Positions 24,997 through 33,073 of a stretch of 39,192 nucleotides of DNA are shown here, piece after piece (positions within the stretch are counted from its first letter, which is position 1; each line of letters starts with the position of its first letter). The notes under the pieces are model-generated. The model saw only the letters and a program-made list of their open reading frames with translations, was not told where the DNA came from and did no database searches. Source of the DNA: JAPLST01 sp964397565 (GTDB taxonomy: Bacteria > Auribacterota > UBA3054 > JAPLST01); assembly GCA_964397565.1 (NCBI GenBank), contig CAYNJC010000039.1:1-39192 (forward strand), given 5' to 3'. The translations under genes were made by a program, and so were the position numbers.

Positions 24997-25974
24997 ATGG
25001 TGAACGACCCTGCTGCCCAACCGCAGATTATCGGGCGCGTCGAGCCGCGGGTGGCGGCGCCACGCCGGCGCTTTTTTCGGATGCCGCTGTATTTTGGCCG
25101 GCGGCACGGGTTGGACGGCGCGGCCGGGCCAAAAGGGCAGTTTATCGCCAACATGGTCAAGGCTTCCGGGCAGATGGTCAGTCCCTATCGTTTTCGTTTC
25201 CGGGCTTTTCGCGCAAAAGTACCGTTGCAGGTCCAGGTCAAGAATTTCATGGTCAAGACAGTTGACAGCGCGGCCGAGTTAGAGAAGATCTTGCGGCTGC
25301 GCTACAAAGTGTTTTACAGCGAATATTGCGAGCGCAAGCGCCTGTTCGCGATTGATGTCGATGAGTTCGATGTCATTTGCGACCACCTGATGATCATTGA
25401 CACCAAAAGCCACACGTGTGTCGGCACCTATCGCCTGAACTGTTCATTGTTCAACAAGCGGTTTTACTCGGAGACCGAATTTGGGATAGCGCCGATTATC
25501 GCCTTGCCGGGCGTCAAACTAGAACTGGGACGCGCGTGCGTGCAAAAGGAATACCGGCGCGGCATCACCTTGGCGCTCTTGTGGCGCGGCATGAGCGAGT
25601 ACATCAAGCTGACCCAGACCCGCTATCTGTTTGGCTGTTCCAGTGTGAAAACCACGGATCCACTCGAAATTGCCGTCGTGCGCCGCTATCTGCTGGAGCA
25701 CTACCCCTGTGTGCCGGCCATGCGCGTGGTGCCGCATGCGCAGCATGCCATCAAGGCACTCGGCTTGTACACCGCGCTGGCCGACAGCTTGGATGAGAAG
25801 CTCGTCACGGCCCATGCGAAAAGCATGGTGCCGTCGCTGTTGCAGTCCTATTTGAAAGCCGGCGCGGTCATTTGTAGTGATCCGGCCTTGGACGAGGATT
25901 TTCATTGCGTGGATTTTTTCACGCTGCTGGACTTGACCCATACCACCGATGCGATCGAGCGGAAATTCCTCTGA
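24997..25974 (+). CDS. OlsB-like GNAT N-acyltransferase (hemolysin-like family)
   Basis: This 325-residue protein has the GNAT fold of the ornithine-lipid OlsB/COG3176 group: LRYKVFYSEYCERKRL, DEFDVICDHLMIID, CVGTYRLNCS, FYSETEF, ELGRACVQKEYRRGITLALLWRG and YLFGCSSV. OlsB enzymes transfer a 3-hydroxyacyl chain from acyl carrier protein to an amino acid, giving a phosphate-free membrane lipid. The related exosortase-associated acyltransferases of PEP-CTERM genomes are the main alternative, and a PEP-CTERM protein is present in this window. About 80 basic N-terminal residues precede the domain and may bind the membrane. No OlsA-type second acyltransferase is adjacent. The stop directly abuts the ATG of the HD gene, so the two are co-translated. 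Confidence 0.82.
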   Translation: MVNDPAAQPQIIGRVEPRVAAPRRRFFRMPLYFGRRHGLDGAAGPKGQFIANMVKASGQMVSPYRFRFRAFRAKVPLQVQVKNFMVKTVDSAAELEKILRLRYKVFYSEYCERKRLFAIDVDEFDVICDHLMIIDTKSHTCVGTYRLNCSLFNKRFYSETEFGIAPIIALPGVKLELGRACVQKEYRRGITLALLWRGMSEYIKLTQTRYLFGCSSVKTTDPLEIAVVRRYLLEHYPCVPAMRVVPHAQHAIKALGLYTALADSLDEKLVTAHAKSMVPSLLQSYLKAGAVICSDPALDEDFHCVDFFTLLDLTHTTDAIERKFL

Positions 25975-26568
25975 ATGAACACGACTGTGTCCCTCACGCT
26001 GGATGCCGCCTTCGCCTTGGCGGATGAACTTGAGATTCTGCAGCGCCTGCCACGCGCCGGTTTTGTGATGAGCGGCGTGGCTGTGCCGCAAACGGTCGCG
26101 GCCCATAGTTTTGGCGTGGCGCTCTGGTGTTTGATGCTGATGGAACGGATGCACGTGCCGGCCACGCTTGATCGCGCAAAAGTGTTGACCATGGCGGTCT
26201 TGCACGAGCTGGCCGAGGCGCGCCTGACGGATATTCCACAACCAGCCCGGCGGTATCTAGGCGAACAACTAGTTTCGGACACGGAGCGCCGCGTGGTGGA
26301 TGATATGCTGGCCGCGTGTCCCGCGCACTGGCGCGCCGCCTGGCACGAGTTCGAGGACGGCGCGACGCTCGAAGCCCGGATTGTCAAAGCGGCCGACAAA
26401 CTCGAATTGATGCATCGGATTCTGATGTATGAGCAGCAGCACAACGGGGCGCTGGCCCGCTTCTGGCACGGGGACAAGAATTACCGCGAGGAAGGCCTGG
26501 CCGCGGCGCACGAATTGTTTGAGGAAATGAAGCGGCGGCACGGCCAGCAGCACGCGCCGCCGCAGTAA
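25975..26568 (+). CDS. HD-domain phosphohydrolase, YfbR/HDDC2-like
   Basis: This 197-residue protein fits the COG1896 group of HD hydrolases, which include 5'-deoxynucleotidases acting on dNMPs in the cytoplasm. The metal-site pattern is His44 (AAHSFG), His77 followed by Glu78 (VLHELAE) instead of the usual Asp, the TDIP loop at 85-88 and Asp141 (AADKLE). The Asp-to-Glu change keeps a carboxylate but may alter metal choice or activity. It starts immediately after the acyltransferase stop and ends 16 bp before the convergent stop of the next minus-strand gene. A broader nucleotide or lipid-head-group phosphatase role is also possible. Confidence 0.82.
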   Translation: MNTTVSLTLDAAFALADELEILQRLPRAGFVMSGVAVPQTVAAHSFGVALWCLMLMERMHVPATLDRAKVLTMAVLHELAEARLTDIPQPARRYLGEQLVSDTERRVVDDMLAACPAHWRAAWHEFEDGATLEARIVKAADKLELMHRILMYEQQHNGALARFWHGDKNYREEGLAAAHELFEEMKRRHGQQHAPPQ

Positions 26569-26584
26569 TCGTGACGGCGAATGC

Positions 26585-28927
26585 CTATTGCTGCGTCTTG
26601 TCCACCGCGCGGGTGCCGTTAATCCAAACAAAATTGTGCATGAAATCGAAGGTGTCGCTCTTGGCAATCCCGATTTTCTTGGTGGAGACGAACGTGTTGC
26701 TGCGCACCTCCCCTTTAATGTTCATGCTGCCCAGCTTGCCAAAATAAATCGCATTGGCCCAGTCATTGGGCACCTGATCGGAAGCGCTCGAGATAAACAT
26801 TGAGTCGTAGACCGCGCCGACGCAGTTGAGCGAGGTAAAATCCCCGTTAAACGAGCCTTCCCAGCCGCCGCGTGCGGCGCGGCGGACCGCGCTCGTGCGC
26901 GTGGGCGCAAGCGCCTCAACCACCGTGACGCAGGTGGTCACGCTGGCCGTGAACCACGGCATGCGCGCATCGCGCGCCTGGAAGATCAACTGATGCGTGC
27001 CGATGTCGCGGTGACGCGGCACCCACACCACCCGTGCCTCCGCCGCGCGCACATCGCATGTCGCGGTCGCCGGCACGTTGAGTGGATGGAGGGTGCATTC
27101 CGCCGCGGCATTGCGCAGGTACACATCAAAATCAAGCACAGTGTTGATCGGCACCGTGACGTCCGGCTTGGCCAGCGACGTGGCGACGGACGCCAGCACG
27201 TTGGTCGTGATAATGACCGTGATGGCTTTCTGCGAGCTGAACGAGCCGTTGCTGGCACTGAAGGTCACATTCGAGTACGTGCCGACCGGCGGAATGACAT
27301 TGGCGTGAAACAAGGTCTGTTTGTTGCCCAAATTGAGCACACTCATGCCAAAGGCGTTGCTGGAATAGGTGTCAACGGAATACGTGATGGTAGGCTGCAG
27401 GTAGGGTTGCTCGATGCTGGTGATCCACTCGAGGTACCCGGAGCCAACCGTGTAGGTGCGCGGGTTGTCGGGCGGCGTCAAGACAATTTGCGGCTGGGTC
27501 AGGGTTGTCGTCACATTGATGACAAACGTCAGCAGGTCGTCCTTGGAGGGAATGCCGTCGTCATAGACCCGCAAGGTGATGTTCGAGCTGGTACCGAGGA
27601 ATTGCGTGCTGGTAGCCCAGAGAAAGTAGCCGGTGGCGGGCGTGGTGTAAATATGCCAGCGATTCGTGCCGAAGAAGGTCTGGCCCAGATCATTGGAGAT
27701 AATTGAATCGATGGCGTAATCGCGGAAATGGACGCGCGCGGTGAGCAGCTCGCCCGGGTCGCCCTGGGTGACCACAAACGGCATGGTGATGACATTGCCG
27801 CCGTAGACGGTGGTGCTGGTATTGTCCGCGGCAATTGAGGGTTCGGTGTTGCTGACACTCAGGTCGCCAACAAAGCCGGCACGCATGACGACATTGCTGA
27901 TTGTGCCCATGCCGTTGACCGTCTCGCCGCTGATCTTGACACTCCTAATGCTGCCCTTGTTGGCGAACAAACAGTTGCGCAGTGAGCCGTTTTTAATGGC
28001 CAGATTATTGATGATGCTGTCATGGCCGTCGCCGCCGACATCTGCAGCAGTAACATAGACACGAAACATGCCCTGCATCGCCGGCGGCAGCCAGCGCGGC
28101 GGGTTGGTGCTCTTCTGCCCGATAATGTTGATCTTGGCCAGTTGCAGACAGTTGAACATGCCGCCGATAATTGTGCCACCCTTGGCGTTCAACTGTTTGA
28201 TCTTGTAATTGGGGCAGCTCACTTCTGCGTTCATCGTGCCGCCAAACATCACGTTGGAAGTCTTGACGGCGCGATTGGTCTTCACCGCCGTGCCATTGGC
28301 CGCCAGCATGCTGATGTCGCCAAAGGTGGTGATCATGCCGAGAATGCCGCCATGCTGGTCGAAGTACAAGTCGCCGCCACTGCTGTAAATCTTTTTGACC
28401 GGGCCGTAGACCGTGATATCCGACCAGATGTTGCCGCCCCACCATTCGGTCAAGGTGGTGTCCGGCACATTGAATTTCTTGCCGCCCACCTGCAGCGTGC
28501 CCAGCTCGCCGCTGACAATCACGCGCCCGTCCTCGGCATCCGTGGCGCCCAAGTCGCCGCCGGTGATCTTGATCGACTTGCTCGGGCCGTTGATGTACAG
28601 GTTGCGCAGATAGCAGGTCTCGGTTTTGCCGGGCGGAAAGGTGATGTTGACATTCAGTGGCAGGGTCGAGTAGATCGTGTCAATGAAGACGTCATTGCGG
28701 ACATTGGCCAATTTGGGCTTGATGTTCAACGTGCCGATGTTGCCGGAGGAATTGCTCGAGCCGCTGATGACCAAGGTATACATGAAGTTGGCGAACGGAT
28801 TGGCCAGTGTCATGGTGCCGTCGCCGGAGTAGGTGGCCGTCATGCCTTGGAAAATAAGCGATTGGCCGGCAAACAGCGCGGTCGCACTGCACACTAGCAG
28901 CAGTAAAATTCGGCGGGTCATAATCAT
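26585..28927 (-). CDS. Large secreted beta-rich protein
   Basis: This 780-residue protein has a Sec signal peptide (MIMTRRILLLLVCSATALFAG). Residues about 25-400 are Gly/Asn/Thr-rich beta-solenoid-like repeats (IGTLNIKPKL, GELGTLQVGGKKF, IKQLNAKGGTIIGGMF, IINNLAIKNGSLRNCLF). A middle part has Ig/cadherin-like segments (LTPPDNPRTYTVGSGYLEW, PVGTYSNVTFSASNGSF). The last 90 residues return to the solenoid style (LNCVGAVYDSMFISSASDQ, YFGKLGSMNIKGE). I know no function for it; adhesin or cell-surface coat are inferences. No PEP-CTERM tail is present although the upstream gene has one. The start at 28927 lacks a clear ribosome-binding site; a second ATG lies at 28921. It has its own promoter within the end of the upstream gene. 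Confidence 0.8.
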   Translation of the reverse strand: MIMTRRILLLLVCSATALFAGQSLIFQGMTATYSGDGTMTLANPFANFMYTLVISGSSNSSGNIGTLNIKPKLANVRNDVFIDTIYSTLPLNVNITFPPGKTETCYLRNLYINGPSKSIKITGGDLGATDAEDGRVIVSGELGTLQVGGKKFNVPDTTLTEWWGGNIWSDITVYGPVKKIYSSGGDLYFDQHGGILGMITTFGDISMLAANGTAVKTNRAVKTSNVMFGGTMNAEVSCPNYKIKQLNAKGGTIIGGMFNCLQLAKINIIGQKSTNPPRWLPPAMQGMFRVYVTAADVGGDGHDSIINNLAIKNGSLRNCLFANKGSIRSVKISGETVNGMGTISNVVMRAGFVGDLSVSNTEPSIAADNTSTTVYGGNVITMPFVVTQGDPGELLTARVHFRDYAIDSIISNDLGQTFFGTNRWHIYTTPATGYFLWATSTQFLGTSSNITLRVYDDGIPSKDDLLTFVINVTTTLTQPQIVLTPPDNPRTYTVGSGYLEWITSIEQPYLQPTITYSVDTYSSNAFGMSVLNLGNKQTLFHANVIPPVGTYSNVTFSASNGSFSSQKAITVIITTNVLASVATSLAKPDVTVPINTVLDFDVYLRNAAAECTLHPLNVPATATCDVRAAEARVVWVPRHRDIGTHQLIFQARDARMPWFTASVTTCVTVVEALAPTRTSAVRRAARGGWEGSFNGDFTSLNCVGAVYDSMFISSASDQVPNDWANAIYFGKLGSMNIKGEVRSNTFVSTKKIGIAKSDTFDFMHNFVWINGTRAVDKTQQ

Positions 28928-28962
28928 CGTGTCTGCATGGGGGTTTAAAACAGGTAACCTAT

Positions 28963-30507
28963 TTAATGATAGCACATTTGCCGATGCCTTGTCAAGGCGC
29001 GCAGGCTGGCGAGCAGTGCAACCGCCACGGACAGCCACGCCGGCTCGGGCACATACGCCAGCGCGCCAATATCGAGCTGACCGCCACTGACGCGCGGATT
29101 GCCGTCAAAATCTCGCGCATCCGGCGGGAAGCCAACTGTGGGATCGCCCCGCGCTATGGCCACCGAGGCCGCCGTCAAATGCAGGTCCGGCAGCACCAGG
29201 TTGACCACCGCGGGATTCTCGTTCAGCGAGTGCTGCTCACCGCCGGCCGGCGCATTGGTGTAGCTGGCGAACGTGGTGTACACCACGCCGCGCCAGTCAA
29301 AGCGCGGCTGGCCGGCGCTGCAATAATACAGATTGTCGTCCATGACACTGTTAACATTGCCGCTCTCGGCCGCATCCAGCAGCGCGCGCCGGTCGGTGGC
29401 CGGGCTGACAATCACCAGATTGTTCTTCCAGACGTTGCCGTCGCCGAATTGCACGACTATTTCGCCGTGAAACGCGCTGCTGCCGAGACCCAGTGCGTTG
29501 TTGCAGAACAGCGTGTTGTTGAGCACGCGGCAGTGGTTGACCCGCCCGCGCTCCGCGGCATAGCCACCAAGACCGAGGCCGATCTTGTCGTTCAATACCA
29601 GCAGATTCGAGTGCGCCACAATGTTGCTGGCGCACCAGCCGGGGTTCTCTGCGCCAATCTCCATGCCCAGATCGCTACCGCTCACGTAATTGCCGGCCAT
29701 GACAATATTCTGGCCGCCATCGACATACATGCCGGCCGCATACCCTCCGCCATAATTGGAACGTGCTTGCATCACCTTATTATTACAGCAGGTTCCGTGC
29801 CGCGCACCCAAGGCGGGATGAATATCGGTCTCGCCACCGATCATGCAAATGCCAATGTTGTTGACATTGCTGATCAGATTGCCGATCACCTGGAAGCCGC
29901 AGACATTGCCGTTGAGTGTCAATGCTTCACTGGTGGCCGGTTCGCTGTCGCGAATAATATTGCCGATGATCTGGATGTTGGTGCAGGGCAGCGCCTGGGT
30001 GCCGTAGACCGTAATGCCCATGCCGTGCGTGCCGCGCAGCCAGTAGAGTTCGTTGCTGCACAGGCTGATCGCCGCGCAGGCGCCCTCGATGAAAATGCCG
30101 GAGCCGCCGTTGGCGCTGGTCGCAAGATTGCTGCAGATGCGCAGGCCGCAGATAGAAATATATGAGTTTTCATATATAGAGATGAGATGCGGCGCCATGC
30201 TGCTGCTTTGATTGCGCCCGCTGACATACACGGCCGCGCCGGGCAACGCGCGCAGCACCAGCCGGCCATTGGTCGCATCGCCGCCGTGGGCAAACGCGAG
30301 CCGTTCGGGATAGGTGCCGGCGTGAACAGTGACGGTGTCGCCGCCACGGGCGGCATCCAGCGCGGCTTGAATTGTCGTGTAGGCCGCGCCGGTGGGCGCA
30401 ACCATAAGCTCCAGGCCGGCGGCGGCGCAACAGCCCGCACTGTAGAGAGACAGCGCCAGGGCAGGAACTGCCCAGCCGCGCCGGCGCGTTGTGCAGGGCT
30501 TACGCAC
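28963..30507 (-). CDS. PEP-CTERM right-handed beta-helix protein
   Basis: The 514-residue protein starts at GTG 30507, chosen because it gives a clean signal peptide (VRKPCTTRRRGWAVPALALS, then LYSAGCCAAAG) and overlaps the ABC gene stop by 8 bp. Next comes the usual opening of pectate-lyase-like parallel beta-helices (YTTIQAALDAARGGDTVTVH, AGTYPERLAF), then about ten helix coils with Asn/Ile ladders (NIQIIGNIIRDS, FQVIGNLISNVNNIGICMIG). The end (486-514) is a PEP-CTERM signal: VPEPAWLS, a hydrophobic stretch VAVALLASL, then RALTRHR. Such proteins are exported by Sec and processed by an exosortase for surface attachment. It may bind or cleave polysaccharide; no lyase active site is obvious. 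No exosortase gene is in the window. Confidence 0.85.
   Translation of the reverse strand: MRKPCTTRRRGWAVPALALSLYSAGCCAAAGLELMVAPTGAAYTTIQAALDAARGGDTVTVHAGTYPERLAFAHGGDATNGRLVLRALPGAAVYVSGRNQSSSMAPHLISIYENSYISICGLRICSNLATSANGGSGIFIEGACAAISLCSNELYWLRGTHGMGITVYGTQALPCTNIQIIGNIIRDSEPATSEALTLNGNVCGFQVIGNLISNVNNIGICMIGGETDIHPALGARHGTCCNNKVMQARSNYGGGYAAGMYVDGGQNIVMAGNYVSGSDLGMEIGAENPGWCASNIVAHSNLLVLNDKIGLGLGGYAAERGRVNHCRVLNNTLFCNNALGLGSSAFHGEIVVQFGDGNVWKNNLVIVSPATDRRALLDAAESGNVNSVMDDNLYYCSAGQPRFDWRGVVYTTFASYTNAPAGGEQHSLNENPAVVNLVLPDLHLTAASVAIARGDPTVGFPPDARDFDGNPRVSGGQLDIGALAYVPEPAWLSVAVALLASLRALTRHRQMCYH
28966..28995 (-). promoter_or_regulatory. Internal promoter for the beta-rich protein
   Basis: On the minus strand TTGACA (28995-28990) and TATCAT (28971-28966) are separated by 18 bp, inside the last codons of the PEP-CTERM gene. 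The predicted leader to ATG 28927 is about 30 nt. Confidence 0.55.
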
Positions 30508-32221
30508 TGTCAAGGCAGCGCACAAGAATGCCCAGGGTGCGATGGTCATCGCTGCCGTGCACGGCCGCCGGCACGAACGTTTTGTCACACTGCAGGGCGC
30601 AGCGCACAATCGTGTTGCGCAACGCGGCCGGCAGGGTAAACTGGAGGGTCTGCCACTGGGGTGTGGTCATGCGGACGTCGCCGCAGGCCTGACCATTGGC
30701 CGTCAATTGCACGCGCACGCCGACGCCTTGGCATTGCCGCGCGTCGGCGCACGCCTCAATCCGGATCAGCCCAGCGGGCCCGCTGGCCACAACGCAGGTC
30801 GCCGTCTGCTGGGTCCAGCGCACAGACTCGTTGCCAATGGTTTCCACGGCATGCCAGCCGGCGAACGCCCAGGTGGCCGAGTCATTCGAGAAGACAATCC
30901 GCCGCGGCGCATCGGCAAACAGGGCGCGCAGCACATCCTCCGGCGCGGTGGCATGTCCACATGCGCAGTCGGCGGTGACACGCACCGGCAGGCGCGCGAC
31001 ACCGCAATGGTAATGATCGCTGGCCGGCAAGACCTTGAACGCGAGAAAGCGATCAGCCCAGTCGTAACAGGCGGCCAGATGGTCCATCCCGGAGTGGATC
31101 GCGGCGGTGATTGTGTAATCGCCCGGCCCGATGCTGCACGGCAGCGTGAAGCTGACCTGCAACGTGGCGCCGGCCGGCAAGGCCGGCAAGGCGTGCCGTA
31201 GACGATAGGTGTTGGTGCCGAAAATTTCATAGCCGAGCCGGTCGCGAATGGAAATGCCGACGGTCGCTTCGGCCACGTCTGCCAGCGCGACGGCGGCGAC
31301 GCAAATCTGCACTTCCGCGCCGGCGGTAATCGCCCGGCACGACTGCCCGCCCTGCAGCAAGTCAACCGTGGTGATGACGACATCGAACGTGCCGGCCCGC
31401 TGTGCAGCTGGTTGTGCGGCTTGGGTGGCTGGTGTGGCTTGTGCGGCTTGGCGCTCGATGCGAAACGCGGCTTGATCGGTCGAGCGGCGCGCGATCAGCG
31501 CATTGTAATAATCCAGCACGGCATCCGGCGTGCCGCGCTCGACCACCGCGCCCTCCTGCAGCAGCAGCGCTTCATCGCACAGAAGTTTGACCGCATTGGC
31601 GTCGTGGCTGACGAACAGCAGGGTGCCGCCCTGTTCGCGGAAGGCGCGCAGATAGCGCATGCATTTTTGCTGGAAATACGCGTCGCCCACCGCCAGGGCC
31701 TCGTCAATAATCAAAATGTCCGGATCAACATTGGCGGCGACCGAAAAGCCCAGCCGCAGCGCCATGCCGGTCGAGTAAATCCGCAAGGGATGCTCGAGAA
31801 AATCACCCAGTTCGGCAAACTCGACGATGCGCGGCATGCGCGCTTCAATCTCCTGATCGGTCAAGCCCAGCAGGCGCGCGTTGAGATAAATGTTTTGCCG
31901 GCCGGTGAACTCGGGATGAAAGCCGGCGCCCAGTTCGAGCATGCCGGTGATCCGCCCACGGATGCGCACCGTGCCGGAGGTCGGGGACAGCGTCCCGCAT
32001 AAAATTTTCAGCAAGGTACTCTTGCCGGCGCCATTGACGCCAATAATGCCGACCGCACTGCCGCGTTGCACGACCAAGTCTATGTTGCGCAAGGCCCAGA
32101 AGGCCCAGTGGAATGACATGCCGCGCGGCGTCAGCCATTCTTTCAGCCGGTCCATGGGCTGATCATAGACGCGGAAGCGCTTGCTAAGATTCACCAGCTC
32201 GATGACGGCGTCCGTGCCCAT
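30500..32221 (-). CDS. wzt: Wzt-like ABC transporter ATPase for polysaccharide export
   Basis: The 573-residue protein has Walker A GVNGAGKST (61-69), signature YSTGM (149-153), Walker B ILIIDE (169-174) and the switch His206 (FVSHD). The glycan-exporter features FWALRNIDL and GMLELGAGFHPEFTGRQN match Wzt/TagH/RfbB-type ATPases. Residues 275-420 form a Wzt C-terminal beta-sandwich (VGISIRDRLGYEIFGTNTYR, ALPAGATLQVSFTLPC), which in known Wzt proteins recognises the terminal sugar. A further C-terminal module (about 430-573, ATWAFAGWHAVET, LTANGQACGDVRM) is carbohydrate-binding-like and not standard. GAGGTGAT before ATG 32221 overlaps the gmhA stop, so the genes are coupled. The partner permease Wzm is not adjacent. 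Confidence 0.9.
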   Translation of the reverse strand: MGTDAVIELVNLSKRFRVYDQPMDRLKEWLTPRGMSFHWAFWALRNIDLVVQRGSAVGIIGVNGAGKSTLLKILCGTLSPTSGTVRIRGRITGMLELGAGFHPEFTGRQNIYLNARLLGLTDQEIEARMPRIVEFAELGDFLEHPLRIYSTGMALRLGFSVAANVDPDILIIDEALAVGDAYFQQKCMRYLRAFREQGGTLLFVSHDANAVKLLCDEALLLQEGAVVERGTPDAVLDYYNALIARRSTDQAAFRIERQAAQATPATQAAQPAAQRAGTFDVVITTVDLLQGGQSCRAITAGAEVQICVAAVALADVAEATVGISIRDRLGYEIFGTNTYRLRHALPALPAGATLQVSFTLPCSIGPGDYTITAAIHSGMDHLAACYDWADRFLAFKVLPASDHYHCGVARLPVRVTADCACGHATAPEDVLRALFADAPRRIVFSNDSATWAFAGWHAVETIGNESVRWTQQTATCVVASGPAGLIRIEACADARQCQGVGVRVQLTANGQACGDVRMTTPQWQTLQFTLPAALRNTIVRCALQCDKTFVPAAVHGSDDHRTLGILVRCLDSA

Positions 32222-32227
32222 ATCACC

Positions 32228-32854
32228 TCAGACGGCGAAAAAGTGGCGCTCGACTTCCGCGCACAAATAGTGGTAGACCGGCACATGCAGCTCTTGAATC
32301 TCGTGCGTCTGCGGCGCCGGCATGGTGATGCACACATCGCACAAGGCCGGCATGCGTCCGCCTGTGCCGCCGCCCAGCCCCAGCGTTTTCAGGCCACGCG
32401 CCCGGGCCGCGATCAAGGCGTACAGCACATTTTTCGAATTGCCCGAGGTCGAAATGCCCAGCAGCACATCGCCCGGCTGCCCCAGGCCCATGACCTGTTG
32501 CGCAAAGACCAGTTCCGGCGCGACATCATTCGCAAAGGCCGTTGCCAGCGCCACAGACGACACCAGCGACACGGCCGGCAAGGGTGTCTGCAAATGTTCC
32601 GCCATGTACGCGCCATCCGCGCCGCCGGCCGTCGTCAGCGCGGCGCGCGCCGCGGCATCCAGCGGGCGTGTGCGCAAAAATCCCTTCATCAGCTCGCCGA
32701 CGATGTGTTCGGCATCCGCGGCGCTGCCACCATTGCCACAGGTCAAGACTTTGTGGCCGGCCGTGTAGGCGGCGATCAGCAGATCCTTGGCAGCTTCAAT
32801 CTCGGCGCGACAGGCCGCCAGTACGGGATATTTTTGGTACAAATTCATGGTCAT
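32228..32854 (-). CDS. gmhA: Sedoheptulose-7-phosphate isomerase
   Basis: The 208-residue protein matches the SIS-domain enzyme that converts sedoheptulose 7-phosphate to D-glycero-D-manno-heptose 7-phosphate, the first step to ADP- or GDP-heptose for surface glycans. Diagnostic motifs are CGNGGSAADAEH (39-50), FANDVAPE, STSGNS (135-140) and HEIQELHVPVYHYLCAEVE (184-202), which contains the catalytic and zinc-binding residues. The length is close to the roughly 190-200 residues usual for GmhA. ATG 32854 is used, with a second at 32848; no strong ribosome-binding site is seen. The gene is 6 bp upstream of the Wzt-like gene, which suggests that the exported glycan contains heptose. Confidence 0.93.
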   Translation of the reverse strand: MTMNLYQKYPVLAACRAEIEAAKDLLIAAYTAGHKVLTCGNGGSAADAEHIVGELMKGFLRTRPLDAAARAALTTAGGADGAYMAEHLQTPLPAVSLVSSVALATAFANDVAPELVFAQQVMGLGQPGDVLLGISTSGNSKNVLYALIAARARGLKTLGLGGGTGGRMPALCDVCITMPAPQTHEIQELHVPVYHYLCAEVERHFFAV

Positions 32855-32872
32855 ACTTATGCAGTTACTAAT

Positions 32873-32901
32873 ATTGTAGCAATTCCGGCGCGAATTTACG
32901 A
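32873..32901 (-). promoter_or_regulatory. Possible promoter for the gmhA operon
   Basis: On the minus strand TACAAT (32878-32873) is a good -10 box; the -35 box 17 bp upstream (TCGTAA) matches only in part. The leader would be about 12 nt. Confidence 0.35.
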
Positions 32902-32947
32902 ATGAACTATTGCCCCAGCCCCGGATCCGGCGACTCTGCAAAGCAGC

Positions 32948-32964
32948 CGCGGCGACTCGCCGCG
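32948..32964. repeat. GC-rich hairpin in the 33-kb spacer
   Basis: CGCGGCG and CGCCGCG form a perfect 7-bp stem with loop ACT. It lies between the gmhA start and the end of the esterase-like gene, without a T run, so it is either a weak terminator or a palindromic repeat. Confidence 0.4.
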
Positions 32965-33073
32965 CTATCCGCGGTTTCTCCAAAGTGTGAGCGACCTGCG
33001 TGTCCCGAATCTGCGGTGAGTTGCAGCTCACTTTCAATCAACATGGTGTGTCGTCTAAACACGCGTCACGCAC

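Noticed and set aside
33020..33044. Possible remnant of the TPR gene start (ATGTTGATTGA on the minus strand)
   Set aside because: Only 11 bases match the TPR start and nothing further aligns, so it is probably chance.
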